From: Clostridia bacterium
Lineage (GTDB): Bacteria; Bacillota; Clostridia; Oscillospirales; Acutalibacteraceae
Length of the DNA: 8,422 nt
Assembly (NCBI GenBank): GCA_900770165.1
Contig: CAAGJJ010000028.1
Coordinates: forward strand, 1 to 8,422
Direction of reading: 5' to 3'
Shown piece after piece: positions 1 to 5,616 of the stretch. The translations under genes and the position numbers were made by a program. Each line of letters starts with the position of its first letter. The first letter of the stretch is position 1. Under the pieces are notes generated by a model. That model worked only from the letters and a program-made list of their open reading frames with translations, searched no databases and was not told the DNA's origin.

Positions 1-2343
1 CTATATAATACAGGTGCTGGTCATAAAGTAATGGGCTTTTTTGGAAAGATAGCTAGAATATTCAATAAAGACTTTGATAAAGATAAACAATTTTCTAATC
101 GCATGCATACACAGGATGTGTACGATATGGCTTTAATTTCTTTAGACCAAAAAAATATGGAAACAAAGTTAGATAACGTTAGAAGTGGTTCTAATTTACG
201 TTATCGTGGAGAAGATGAACAGAAAGAAGTCCAACGCTCTCTTGATTATTATAATAATATGGGATTAAACCTTAGTGAAAGAGAAAGAAACTATATTCTA
301 GAAACTGTATCAGCACAATATCTTACATCACATCCAGCTCCAGAGAAAAGTAAAGATGAAACAACAGAAACTTTTAATAGACGTATTAAAGATCATGCTG
401 TTAGATATAGTGTTTATATGGATAAGGTTAGGAAAAAAGTTGATCCGGACTACACTCCAGAAGAAAGCTTAGAAAAAGAAATATACGAACAATTTGCTAA
501 TGACGATGAATTGATTAAAGAAGTGGAAAAAACTAAGTCACCAATAAAAGAAGGAATTGTATACAAAGATATTCCTAAAAAAGGTGGATTCCTTAAAGAC
601 ACTATGGTAGATAAACATAATGTAAGAATTGTGAATGGAATATCTATGACTACTGCTAGGATGCTTAAGACATATAAATGGTTAAATTTGAAGTCCAATT
701 TAATGAATTTTAGATTAGCGTTAATGGGCTGGATGTTGCCGACAGATGATCATTCACTTTGGGAAATTATAATAGGTTCGCATAATGTTGGTGTAAAAGG
801 AGAAGAAGATTTAACTGATATTGTTTCTTTAGACCAAACTGTTGATCCACTGAAAGAAAATGAAATAAGAAATAAAGTGTGTGAACCGTATTTAGACAAT
901 AGTAGGATGTTCCCACATGAAATAGTATATTGGGAACAAAGATTTAAGTCAGGAGACAATAGTTATAAAAAAACATTGGGCCAAGATGTAGATGAAACTA
1001 AAGCTATAGGTGTAGATAAATCTAAAGCTAAGAGCGAAGATAAATCTAAAAATGAAAATAATTACATGGGAAACAATGTCTTCCTTACAGAAGAAGAGAT
1101 GGATGATTATAATTCACTTGATTCTGAACTAAATAAATTAAAAGGTGAGGTGGACGACAAAGATAAGACACTTAAGAATTTGACTGTTTCATTGAACAAA
1201 TTTAATGGAATGAGTAAAAGTTTTGTAAATAAACTTAAACAACTTAAACAATTTAAAAAAGCCAATCAAAACACTACTGACAAAGTTACTGAGGCTATTC
1301 AAAAATTTGAAAGTGCCGAGAATATTGAAAGTGTGTTGAATTTGTTTGAAGTATATAATAAAAGTATTAAAGGTATTATTTGTAATGAATCTGAAAAAAA
1401 TAATTTGATATCAGTAATTGAGGCTAAAATTGAATCTTTGTCAGAACCTCTTCAAGATCAGATTAAGATTTTAAGACCAGAAGTTAAGCTTTTAACAGAT
1501 CAACGAGACCTTAAACAAGCCAAAGCTGATAATTTTTATTCTGAACATAATAATAATGTCGTTTCCAAATTAGCAATATTAAACTATACTTCAGATATGT
1601 ATAAAGCGATTAATATAGCTCTAGCATTAAATTCTACCAGTAAAGCTAGATTTATATCTAGAGCTATATTAAAACAACAACAGACAAACGCTATAACAGA
1701 TATTTTTTCTGGCAATTCTGACGATGAGAAAAAATATGATATGTCTTCAGAAGACAGAAAAAAATTTGACGATAATATATCGTTAGAAGGTAACTTAGTG
1801 TTATCTGCATTAAAATCTGTTTCAAGAAAAAGTTTTGCGACAGTCTATTCTGGCACTTGGGATTTTAAAGCATTCTCTAAATTTAAACTTAACCAAACAA
1901 CAACTTTAAAGATGGTGCAAAGTAACAGTAAATCGAAACATGTAGCAAAAGGATTTATTGGTGGAGAAGGAGGAAAAACTGTTGAACAGCATCCTAAGTT
2001 TTTAACTAATGCATTGTTAGAAATTAAGCTTAAGGGTAAAAATGCAGTAGACATAACTCAGGACAAACATAAGGGATATTTATCAGTTCAAGATGCAGAA
2101 AAAAATAATGAAGAAGAAATTTTATTACCTCCAGGAGCTAAATATCAAGTTAAAGAAATAATTAAAAATGTAAATTTAACAAAGTATTGCGATAATTCTG
2201 ACAATAAACCTGAAATTCAACCAATTAACAAGAGGAAAACAAATAAAGAAGCTAATTCCAAAGATGAAGAAGCTAATTCCGCAAATAGTCAATCCAATAC
2301 AAAGGATAGAATCGGATTATTAGTAAGATGTGAAGAAGTATAG
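1..2343 (+). CDS. Large multidomain protein (5'-partial) with C-terminal ADP-ribosyltransferase-like domain; probable toxin/effector
   Basis: The frame is open from base 1, and the first Met (base 31) has no properly spaced Shine-Dalgarno, so the gene probably starts left of the window; Met-31 as the true start is possible but less likely. Residues are numbered from that Met (770 visible). Residues 200-260 hold an unrecognised block with MGWMLP (232-237), H241-S242, E245 and S250-H251. Residues 320-350 are a charged Lys/Asp/Glu linker and about 355-510 is predominantly coiled coil. About 515-712 resembles bacterial ADP-ribosyltransferase toxins: YTSDMYKAIN (519-528), VYSG (605-608) where VYRG is expected, SNS (631-633) followed by AKGF (639-642) as in the STS strand, and EEEILLPPGAKYQV (694-707) as the ExE motif ahead of the last strands. 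Such enzymes transfer ADP-ribose from NAD to a target protein. The low-complexity tail 713-770 is polar. Target and export route are not visible. The ART call is motif reading, not a profile search; the Arg-to-Ser change could mean an inactive or altered enzyme. Confidence 0.75.
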   Translation, partial: LYNTGAGHKVMGFFGKIARIFNKDFDKDKQFSNRMHTQDVYDMALISLDQKNMETKLDNVRSGSNLRYRGEDEQKEVQRSLDYYNNMGLNLSERERNYILETVSAQYLTSHPAPEKSKDETTETFNRRIKDHAVRYSVYMDKVRKKVDPDYTPEESLEKEIYEQFANDDELIKEVEKTKSPIKEGIVYKDIPKKGGFLKDTMVDKHNVRIVNGISMTTARMLKTYKWLNLKSNLMNFRLALMGWMLPTDDHSLWEIIIGSHNVGVKGEEDLTDIVSLDQTVDPLKENEIRNKVCEPYLDNSRMFPHEIVYWEQRFKSGDNSYKKTLGQDVDETKAIGVDKSKAKSEDKSKNENNYMGNNVFLTEEEMDDYNSLDSELNKLKGEVDDKDKTLKNLTVSLNKFNGMSKSFVNKLKQLKQFKKANQNTTDKVTEAIQKFESAENIESVLNLFEVYNKSIKGIICNESEKNNLISVIEAKIESLSEPLQDQIKILRPEVKLLTDQRDLKQAKADNFYSEHNNNVVSKLAILNYTSDMYKAINIALALNSTSKARFISRAILKQQQTNAITDIFSGNSDDEKKYDMSSEDRKKFDDNISLEGNLVLSALKSVSRKSFATVYSGTWDFKAFSKFKLNQTTTLKMVQSNSKSKHVAKGFIGGEGGKTVEQHPKFLTNALLEIKLKGKNAVDITQDKHKGYLSVQDAEKNNEEEILLPPGAKYQVKEIIKNVNLTKYCDNSDNKPEIQPINKRKTNKEANSKDEEANSANSQSNTKDRIGLLVRCEEV
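2248..2280 (+). repeat. 21-bp-spaced direct repeat in the tail of the ART-like gene
   Basis: GAAGCTAATTCC occurs at 2248-2259 and again at 2269-2280, giving a KEANSKDEEANS-type 7-residue periodicity in the disordered, polar C-terminal tail. It lies inside the coding region after the ART-like domain. Confidence 0.7.
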
Positions 2344-2354
2344 ATAAAGTGTAA

Positions 2355-2390
2355 AACCCCAAAAGTATAAAACTTTTGGGGTTCATTTTA
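2355..2390 (+). terminator. Rho-independent terminator of the ART-like gene
   Basis: A perfect 12-bp stem, AACCCCAAAAGT (2355-2366) with ACTTTTGGGGTT (2372-2383), closes a 5-nt loop (ATAAA) and is followed by CATTTTAT. It starts 11 bases after the TAG stop, so the large protein is the last gene of its transcript. Confidence 0.9.
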
Positions 2391-2540
2391 TATAAGCGCA
2401 AATGTAAGTCTTTAAATTTCATTTTTTGAGAAGAAATTTTATACAATGGTGTTTTTAACTAGAGATTTAATGTATATATAAATAATTTTTCGTGATTTAC
2501 TAATAATGGTATAGTTTTTTATGTTGATGATCATAGAATG

Positions 2541-2588
2541 TTGAAATTATGATTGTCTTTTATTATATGAAGAGATATTGTATACAAT
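2541..2588 (+). promoter_or_regulatory. Possible upstream promoter with palindromic operator-like site
   Basis: TTGAAA (2541-2546), a 17-bp spacer and TATATG (2564-2569) would start transcription near 2576. The perfect 12-bp palindrome ATTGTATACAAT lies at 2577-2588, exactly where a repressor could block the start. The -10 is weak, and palindromes are fairly frequent in DNA this AT-rich, so this is tentative. No regulator gene is in view. Confidence 0.3.
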
Positions 2589-2620
2589 TTTATCCATAAA
2601 TGTAAATCTAATAATAAAGT

Positions 2621-2697
2621 TTGTATATTTTGCCAATATAAAATACTATTTAATTGCTCTATAATTAAATAGTATTAAAAATCAATTTTCAAGGAGG
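2621..2697 (+). promoter_or_regulatory. Proximal promoter candidate, 14-bp inverted repeat and RBS of the LRR gene
   Basis: TTGTAT (2621-2626), a 17-bp spacer and TACTAT (2644-2649) form a plausible promoter. A perfect 14-bp inverted repeat, AATACTATTTAATT (2642-2655) and AATTAAATAGTATT (2663-2676) around a 7-nt loop, overlaps this -10 and continues past the likely start. It could be an operator, or a 5' mRNA stem if transcription begins further upstream. AAGGAGG (2691-2697) lies 5 bases before ATG 2703 and fixes that start. Confidence 0.5.
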
Positions 2698-2702
2698 ATT
2701 TT

Positions 2703-3464
2703 ATGTTAAATAGTAAGTTTAAAAAATTAGTAGGAAGTTGTTTAGTAATGGCATTGGTATTTAGTATGAGTTTACCTGTGTATGCGTTCAATTTTGATGA
2801 ACAATCCGGTCATTTAACTGTTGGTAAGGAAATAGAGGACCAAAGAATAGAAACTATGGCTCCTGATTTAATTAGAGAAATTAGAACAGTAACAATTGAA
2901 AATGGTGTAGATAGAATTAGTGCCGGTGCATTTCAGAATTGTACAAATTTACGCACAATAACAATTCCTGAAAGTGTAACAGATATTGGAAGATGCGCGT
3001 TTAAAAATTGTACCAGCTTAACTAGTATAGCTATTCCAGCTGGTGTAAGCATTATTAGACCAGGTACATTTCAAGATTGTGAACAGTTGAATAATGTGCG
3101 TGTTCAGCCTGGTATAACAGAAATTGGTGAATGTGCATTTCAGCGTTGCGTAAGTTTAAGTCAGCTTAATATTCCAAATACTGTGCAGACCGTTAGTTTG
3201 TTTGCCTTTAATGGCTGTAGAAGCTTAACAGTAGGAGTTCCAGAAAGTTTGATATTTTTTGGGGAAAAAGCATTTTGTGGTTGTAGAGGATTAATTCATT
3301 TAGATGCATATGGTAATGTAGAACCAAATAATGAAGAGGACTCAGATGCAGATGACTTTTTGTTTGATCCGGATGGGAGTACGTTAGAAGTAGATTTAGA
3401 AGGAGCTATAATGGAAATTTTAATTAATGGTGTTTACCAATCTAGTCGTTTAAATTCTATTTAA
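2703..3464 (+). CDS. Secreted BspA-like leucine-rich-repeat protein
   Basis: A 253-residue protein. Residues 1-28 are a Sec signal peptide: basic start, hydrophobic core, probable cleavage after VYA. A short lead-in with SGHLTVG, typical of this family, precedes six consecutive repeats of about 23 residues at roughly 63-199. Their pattern is hydrophobic-x-IPxxVxxIGxxAFxxCxxL, the BspA/TpLRR type (Pfam LRR_5 family). The repeats carry the family's Cys in the FxxC position. The C-terminal 50 residues are acidic (DSDADDFLFDPDG) and lack an LPXTG motif or any surface-anchor domain I can recognise, so the protein is probably released or held non-covalently. Family members commonly mediate adhesion or protein binding; the ligand here is unknown. 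The start is set by AAGGAGG five bases upstream. It is a single-gene transcription unit ending in the terminator at 3591. The repeat number is low for the family. Confidence 0.88.
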   Translation: MLNSKFKKLVGSCLVMALVFSMSLPVYAFNFDEQSGHLTVGKEIEDQRIETMAPDLIREIRTVTIENGVDRISAGAFQNCTNLRTITIPESVTDIGRCAFKNCTSLTSIAIPAGVSIIRPGTFQDCEQLNNVRVQPGITEIGECAFQRCVSLSQLNIPNTVQTVSLFAFNGCRSLTVGVPESLIFFGEKAFCGCRGLIHLDAYGNVEPNNEEDSDADDFLFDPDGSTLEVDLEGAIMEILINGVYQSSRLNSI

Positions 3465-3590
3465 ACGAAGGTTAAAAAATTTTAATATACTCCCCTAAAG
3501 GTGGTATAAAGATAATCAAGAAGTTTTATAATAAATTTAACGTCCCTTTAAATTAATATATTTGATTAAATTCTTTATAACTTTCTAAAT
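3465..3590. other. 3' region of the LRR gene with weak AT-rich hairpins
   Basis: Between the LRR stop and the main terminator lies a hairpin with arms at 3486-3494 and 3500-3508 (one mismatch, one G-T wobble, loop CTAAA) that has no T-run, and an imperfect AT-rich fold at about 3519-3587. Neither looks like an efficient terminator by itself. No gene is seen. Confidence 0.4.
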
Positions 3591-3627
3591 AAAAAAGGCA
3601 AATTCGTGTATAGAATTTGCCTTTTTT
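3591..3627. terminator. Bidirectional terminator between convergent genes
   Basis: A perfect 15-bp inverted repeat, AAAAAAGGCAAATTC (3591-3605) and GAATTTGCCTTTTTT (3613-3627), has a 7-nt loop. The A-run on one side and T-run on the other give a U-tract in both directions, so it can end both the LRR gene (+) and the small secreted gene (-). Confidence 0.92.
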
Positions 3628-3671
3628 ATTATATGAGAATATACGTGAAATCTTTATAGCTGACTTTACAC

Positions 3672-3709
3672 TCTATATATCATAATCTTATAAAGCTATG
3701 ATATATAGA
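3672..3709 (-). repeat. 13-bp perfect inverted repeat after the small secreted gene
   Basis: TCTATATATCATA (3672-3684) pairs with TATGATATATAGA (3697-3709) across a 12-nt loop. It begins only 6 bases after the TAA stop of the minus-strand gene and lies before the shared terminator. There is no U-tract, so it may act as a 3' mRNA stem rather than a terminator. Confidence 0.6.
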
Positions 3710-3715
3710 ACGGAA

Positions 3716-4072
3716 TTAATAATCTCTCATCTGAACTATGCGAGCATTGTTAAATGCATCACGTATTTTTACTAAAGTATTGTAACTATAATCACAACTA
3801 CTGTTATACTTATGCATAGCATCTTCTGTTTTTTGAATCAAATACTTCAATTCATCATGCTCAAAATAACGATACGGACTAGTGTAAAGGGTATCCCTAA
3901 TTTGGTCTGCTTGTCTAACCCAATTATCATCCACTGGGTTATTTAATAAAGATTTTTCTATATTCATCGAACTAGACGCACCTCCAGCAAATACATTTAT
4001 AGAAAACATGGTTGCCATCATAGCTAGTAATATTGCTACTGTAACTATTTTTTTACATTTGTTTTTTATCAT
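3716..4072 (-). CDS. Small secreted hypothetical protein
   Basis: A 118-residue protein that I do not recognise. Residues 1-29 form a clear Sec signal peptide: KNKCKK basic start, a long hydrophobic core, then SINVFA with cleavage before GGASSS. The mature part, about 89 residues, is polar and mostly helical by composition, has one Cys (residue 93), several aromatics (YTSPYRYF, 63-70), and no membrane segment or cell-wall anchor. AGAAAGGA (4087-4080) lies 7 bases upstream of the ATG and supports this start. A promoter at 4118-4146 reads into it. It is divergent from the exported-protein pair to the right and convergent with the LRR gene. Extracellular location is inferred from the signal peptide; the function is unknown. 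Confidence 0.8.
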   Translation of the reverse strand: MIKNKCKKIVTVAILLAMMATMFSINVFAGGASSSMNIEKSLLNNPVDDNWVRQADQIRDTLYTSPYRYFEHDELKYLIQKTEDAMHKYNSSCDYSYNTLVKIRDAFNNARIVQMRDY

Positions 4073-4117
4073 TTTAAAATTCCTTTCTAAAATTGTATTA
4101 AAATTTTACCCCTTTAT

Positions 4118-4146
4118 CATTATAGAGAAAATAACGTTCTTTTCCA
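4118..4146 (-). promoter_or_regulatory. Promoter of the small secreted gene
   Basis: On the minus strand TTGGAA (4146-4141), a 17-bp spacer and a consensus TATAAT (4123-4118) lie about 46 bases before the start codon. A second -35-like TTGTCA (4153-4148) is 24 bases from the -10, too far to be used with it. Confidence 0.65.
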
Positions 4147-4307
4147 ATTGACAAAATAACCAAACATTTAAATAAATGGTCGCTATTTTATTATATATTC
4201 TCTATTACTTTTCTACCTTTGACTTTTCTACAATTTTAGCAAGTTTTGGAAAAAGTAGGGAAGTGATATGGTATACTACTCCAGATAATTTTAAAATTTA
4301 TACTTGA
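4147..4307. other. Divergent intergenic region
   Basis: AT-rich spacer between divergent promoters. It contains a possible extra plus-strand extended -10 (TGGTATACT, 4269-4277) with TTGGAA at 4246-4251, but the 20-bp spacing is long. Short arms AGTAG/CTACT flank it. No gene is seen. Confidence 0.35.
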
Positions 4308-4311
4308 GTTT

Positions 4312-4354
4312 GTTGGATTACACTGTTGAATCACAGAACATATTATGATATACT
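4312..4354 (+). promoter_or_regulatory. Promoter of exported paralog A with 13-bp direct repeat
   Basis: Two adjacent 13-bp repeats, GTTGGATTACACT (4312-4324) and GTTGAATCACAGA (4325-4337), lead into TTGAAT (4326-4331), a 17-bp spacer and an extended -10 TGATATACT (4346-4354). The same arrangement recurs upstream of paralog B at 5386-5428, which supports function. The repeat overlaps the -35, as an activator or repressor site would. The start would be near 4361, leaving a leader of about 98 nt. Confidence 0.7.
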
Positions 4355-4458
4355 GATACTATAAAGCTAAAATAAAATATTAAACTTTAAAATAAGTGTT
4401 TTGCATTAGTATGTGAACTGCATTAAGTAATGAAATTATTAAAAGTGGAGGAAAAATA

Positions 4459-4908
4459 GTGAAAAACGTAAAGAAAATAATAGCAGGAATACTTTTAACA
4501 GTAACTGTGTTAGGAACAGGAACTCAATTATCTGTTGGTGCAACAAAGTATAATTTAGAAGGATCACTTAGTGAAGTGAATTTCAATAAAAGGCCAACTA
4601 ATGTGCAAAATGAATTCGATGCAGATTATGAGATGGATAATAAGTTAGCAGCTTTGTTTGGTAAATCTCAAGCTCAAAGTAAAAAAGAGAGAGAACAAGC
4701 TAAAATGCAAAATGAATTCGATATTGATTCTAAGGCAATTAATGAATTAGCAGCTTTATTTGATGAATATCAAGCTCAAAAGAAGAAAGAAAAAGAACAA
4801 GCTAAAGTACAAAATGAGTTCAGTACTGATCCTGAGGTGGTTAATAAATTAACTGCTTTGCTTGCTCAAGATCATGAGATAAAAGGAAAAAATAAGCTGA
4901 AGTTATAG
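4459..4908 (+). CDS. Exported repeat protein, paralog A (probably truncated)
   Basis: A 149-residue protein starting at GTG, with GGAGG (4447-4451) 7 bases upstream. The GTG start aligns with the ATG of paralog B, and the first 28 residues (Sec signal peptide, cleavage after SVGA) are nearly identical to B. The next segment, about residues 29-48 (YNLEGSLSEV, FNKRP), is also conserved between the two. The mature part consists of tandem 34-residue repeats at 49-82, 83-116 and 117-148: QNEF, acidic stretch, NxLAAL, QAQ, then a Lys/Glu-rich helix. B has only one such unit. The stop codon TAG falls at the Gln position of a fourth repeat that continues in frame beyond it, so the protein is shorter than its ancestor. 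Highly charged, probably helical; no Cys, anchor or known domain. Function unknown; it may be a functional short product or the start of a pseudogene. Confidence 0.7.
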   Translation: MKNVKKIIAGILLTVTVLGTGTQLSVGATKYNLEGSLSEVNFNKRPTNVQNEFDADYEMDNKLAALFGKSQAQSKKEREQAKMQNEFDIDSKAINELAALFDEYQAQKKKEKEQAKVQNEFSTDPEVVNKLTALLAQDHEIKGKNKLKL

Positions 4909-4986
4909 AATAAATTCTATACTGATTCTGAAGTGGTTAATAAATTAGCAAATTTGTTTACTAAGTCTCAAGCTAAAGAGAGATGA
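4603..4986 (+). repeat. Tandem 102-bp (34-codon) repeat array, 3 copies plus a decayed fourth
   Basis: Units start at about 4603, 4705, 4807 and 4903. Each reads as QNEF or a variant, an acidic segment, N-x-L-(A/T)-x-L, then QAQ and a Lys/Glu-rich helix. The third unit is about two codons short. The fourth opens with the Gln position as TAG, continues NKFYTDSEVVNKLANLF in the same frame, and ends at TGA 4984-4986. Confidence 0.75.
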
Positions 4987-5146
4987 AAATGGAGTAAGAA
5001 TTGAAAGAATTGGATGAGACTTATAAATATAACAATTAGCAAATGCAAATATTGTTTAGTTAAAGGCAGAAAAAGAACCTATAGAAGAAAACTGGAATAG
5101 TGTGGCATCAAAATTTAAAAAAGTTAAAAATTATATTAAAAATTAA
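4909..5146 (+). pseudogene. Decayed C-terminal part of paralog A
   Basis: From 4909 the frame continues as repeat 4 up to a TGA at 4984. Then 5000-5020 resembles the MKELDDIY stretch of paralog B (residues 74-81). In a shifted frame, 5036-5146 reads LANANIV, stop, LKAEKEPIEENWNSVA, FKKVKNYIKN, stop, clearly matching B residues 142-172 (IANATIAWLRAEKEPTVENW). The internal TAG stands at the Trp-149 codon (TGG in B). Compared with B, about 60 residues between these blocks are missing. This is direct evidence that A was once a longer gene like B and has lost its C-terminal domain through nonsense, frameshift and deletion. Confidence 0.8.
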
Positions 5147-5149
5147 TAT

Positions 5150-5208
5150 AACACCGCTAAAGTAGTCAGGTAAAATATAACTATCTGCTATTTTGGAGGT
5201 GTTTTTTT
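5150..5208 (+). terminator. Terminator of unit A (intact copy of the duplicated 3' region)
   Basis: AACACCGCTAAAGTAG (5150-5165) pairs with CTATTTTGGAGGTGTT (5188-5203) with one mismatch and two G-T wobbles. The helix extends by CAG/CTG across a bulged T, and T7 follows (5202-5208). About 63 of 74 bases of the preceding and stem region (5123-5196) match 6751-6824 behind paralog B. Confidence 0.8.
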
Positions 5209-5385
5209 ATGTCCAAAACACCACATTAGCCATAAAATTTCACAAGAGTATTTAAGTAAAAGGCTTTTTCGAGATATTGCAGATAAATATAATTTTGACA
5301 TTTTTAACATTGTGGTAATATATTAATAAATATCATGTTTATAAGATATTATTGCTAATTTTTATAAAAAATCACGTCTAAGTTT
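5209..5385. other. Spacer between duplicated units, with a possible second promoter
   Basis: No gene is seen. A consensus -35, TTGACA (5295-5300), is followed at 18 bp by TATATT (5319-5324), or at 15 bp by an extended -10 TGGTAATAT. It could be an additional plus-strand promoter for paralog B. An ATG at 5209 that happens to follow GGAGG inside the terminator would make only a six-residue peptide. Confidence 0.4.
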
Positions 5386-5428
5386 GTTGATTTACACCGT
5401 TGAATTACAGAAGATACCGTGCTATACT
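5386..5428 (+). promoter_or_regulatory. Promoter of exported paralog B with 13-bp direct repeat
   Basis: GTTGATTTACACC (5386-5398) and GTTGAATTACAGA (5399-5411) form the same adjacent direct repeat as in unit A. TTGAAT (5400-5405), a 17-bp spacer and the extended -10 TGCTATACT (5420-5428) give a start near 5435 and a leader of about 180 nt. The two paralogs are therefore expected to be co-regulated. Confidence 0.7.
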
Positions 5429-5616
5429 TTTATTACAGAGAAGAGATAAAGTATTAAAACAAAAAGGTAAAAAATAATTTGTTTTTGTAATGGAGGTGAG
5501 AATATAAAATGTAATGATTATTTTTATCGAAATTAGGTCTATTAAAAGGTAAATGTTTTGTGTAGGAATGTAAACCGCAGTAAGTAGTAAAAATTATTAA
5601 ATGTGGGGGTAAAATA
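5429..5616 (+). other. Long leader of paralog B with start-stop element
   Basis: The last 70 bases (5550-5619) align with the leader end of paralog A (4393-4461), but B carries some 80 extra bases, about 5470-5550. This insert contains a strong Shine-Dalgarno, GGAGGTGAG (5492-5500), 8 bases before ATG TAA (5509-5514), a minimal start-stop frame. An overlapping ATG at 5514 opens a 12-codon frame to 5552. The real gene's own site is weaker, GTGGGGGT ahead of ATG 5617. Whether the start-stop is used is unknown. Confidence 0.45.

Larger units (their letters stand above)
2391..2702. other. AT-rich intergenic region, no gene seen
   Basis: About 310 bases without a convincing gene. The only Met-initiated ORF I looked at closely is an 11-codon frame at 2446 with no ribosome binding site. 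What it does hold are two perfect inverted repeats (2577-2588 and 2642-2676) and two possible promoters for the downstream LRR gene, listed separately. Confidence 0.6.

Noticed and set aside
450..2054. Minus-strand frames of 69-82 codons at 450-698, 750-959 and 1845-2054
   Set aside because: They lie fully inside the large plus-strand gene, and their translations look like antisense readings of its Lys/Glu-rich codons.
2391..2702. Riboswitch or small RNA in the region before the LRR gene
   Set aside because: I see only simple AT-rich inverted repeats and no conserved core of a known riboswitch class.
2703..3464. Internalin-type LRR protein
   Set aside because: The repeat pattern (IPxxVxxIGxxAFxxCxxL, 23 residues) is the BspA/TpLRR type, and no LPXTG, GW or internalin cap is present.
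4312..4337. VirR/AgrA-type (LytTR) binding boxes at the promoter repeats
   Set aside because: The half-sites look vaguely similar (GTTGA), but the repeat period is 13 bp instead of the roughly 21 bp spacing usual for LytTR regulators.
4906..4986. Stop-codon reassignment (TAG as Gln) or programmed readthrough in paralog A
   Set aside because: Beyond the in-frame repeat a TGA, a frameshift and another nonsense codon follow, which fits decay better. The ART-like gene also ends at a TAG backed by a terminator.
4603..4986. CRISPR-like array
   Set aside because: The repeats are coding, 102 bp long, adjacent without spacers and diverged, so this is a protein repeat.
5195..5229. GGAGG followed by ATG at 5209 and a six-residue peptide
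   Set aside because: The GGAGG is part of the terminator stem and the spacer is the T-run; transcription should stop there.
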